In this document: positions 63,817-64,000 of the stretch, piece after piece
Layout: each line of letters starts with the position of its first letter
Position numbering within the stretch: position 1 is the stretch's first letter
DNA from: Typha latifolia
Taxonomy: Eukaryota; Streptophyta; Magnoliopsida; Poales; Typhaceae
NCBI GenBank assembly: GCA_019914945.1
Contig: CM034104.1
Span: 11,520,046-11,584,045, forward strand
Length of the DNA stretch: 64,000 bases
Direction: 5' to 3'
Program-made: the position numbers and the translations under genes
Notes under the pieces: model-generated
What the model saw: only the letters and a program-made list of their open reading frames with translations
What the model was told of the DNA's origin: nothing
Databases searched by the model: none

Positions 63817-64000
63817 CTGCAAGAAAACTCAAGCAATTCAAAAGAAAGAAAATACAGGAGCCTACTTTTGATAATAATTATGAGAGAGAGTTAAGTAGAG
63901 TATGCCAAAGAGCACTTATCATCCAAGGTATACATAAAAAACCTAAAAGCCCCTGAAAACAACCCTCATGGAATGTTGTATCGGCCAACACGGGGTGTGC

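Overview
This window is nuclear DNA of a flowering plant. The genes are split by spliceable GT–AG introns, the families are plant-specific (LRR-III receptor kinase, CC-NB-ARC-LRR, VSP-type acid phosphatase), introns and spacers are AT-rich, and there are many microsatellites and MITE/LTR remnants. GC-rich first exons that fade downstream (RING gene, ATG18 gene) and CC-type rather than TIR-type resistance genes fit a monocot; that is an inference and I cannot name the species.

Layout, left to right: (1) LRR receptor-like kinase on -, 656-2734, with a probable intron-bearing 5' leader reaching to about 5 kb; (2) a Ser/Pro-rich protein of the At2g40070/At3g09000 type on -, 7242-9596, five exons; (3) a repeat-filled spacer with a Mutator-type MITE, then an HAD acid phosphatase on +, 13030-14435; (4) ribosomal protein uL16/RPL10 on +, 15937-19109, behind a telo-box/site-II promoter; (5) a membrane RING E3 ligase of the RNFT type on +, 22010-30684, with a foldback element in its 3.9 kb third intron; (6) the autophagy PROPPIN ATG18 on +, 31772-35888; (7) a disease-resistance cluster on -, 37254-44047: a broken CC-NLR and a nearly complete CC-NLR from one tandem duplication, separated by a decayed Ty1/copia element; (8) a bromodomain protein on -, 45410-48764, ten exons including one inferred 20-nt exon; (9) the C-terminal 490 residues of a mitochondrial ATM/ABCB25-type ABC transporter on -, 50438-63816, whose 5' exons lie beyond the right edge. 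Its 3.2 kb intron holds a palindromic pair of LTRs flanked by a 5-bp target duplication.

Exon boundaries were worked out by hand from reading frame, splice dinucleotides and family similarity. All eight multi-exon models close in frame. Most genes are unrelated housekeeping loci and form no operon-like system. The only functionally linked block is the NLR pair. The most unusual structures are the inverted-LTR insertion, the inverted duplication inside the copia element, the foldback element and the complementary truncations of the two NLR copies.
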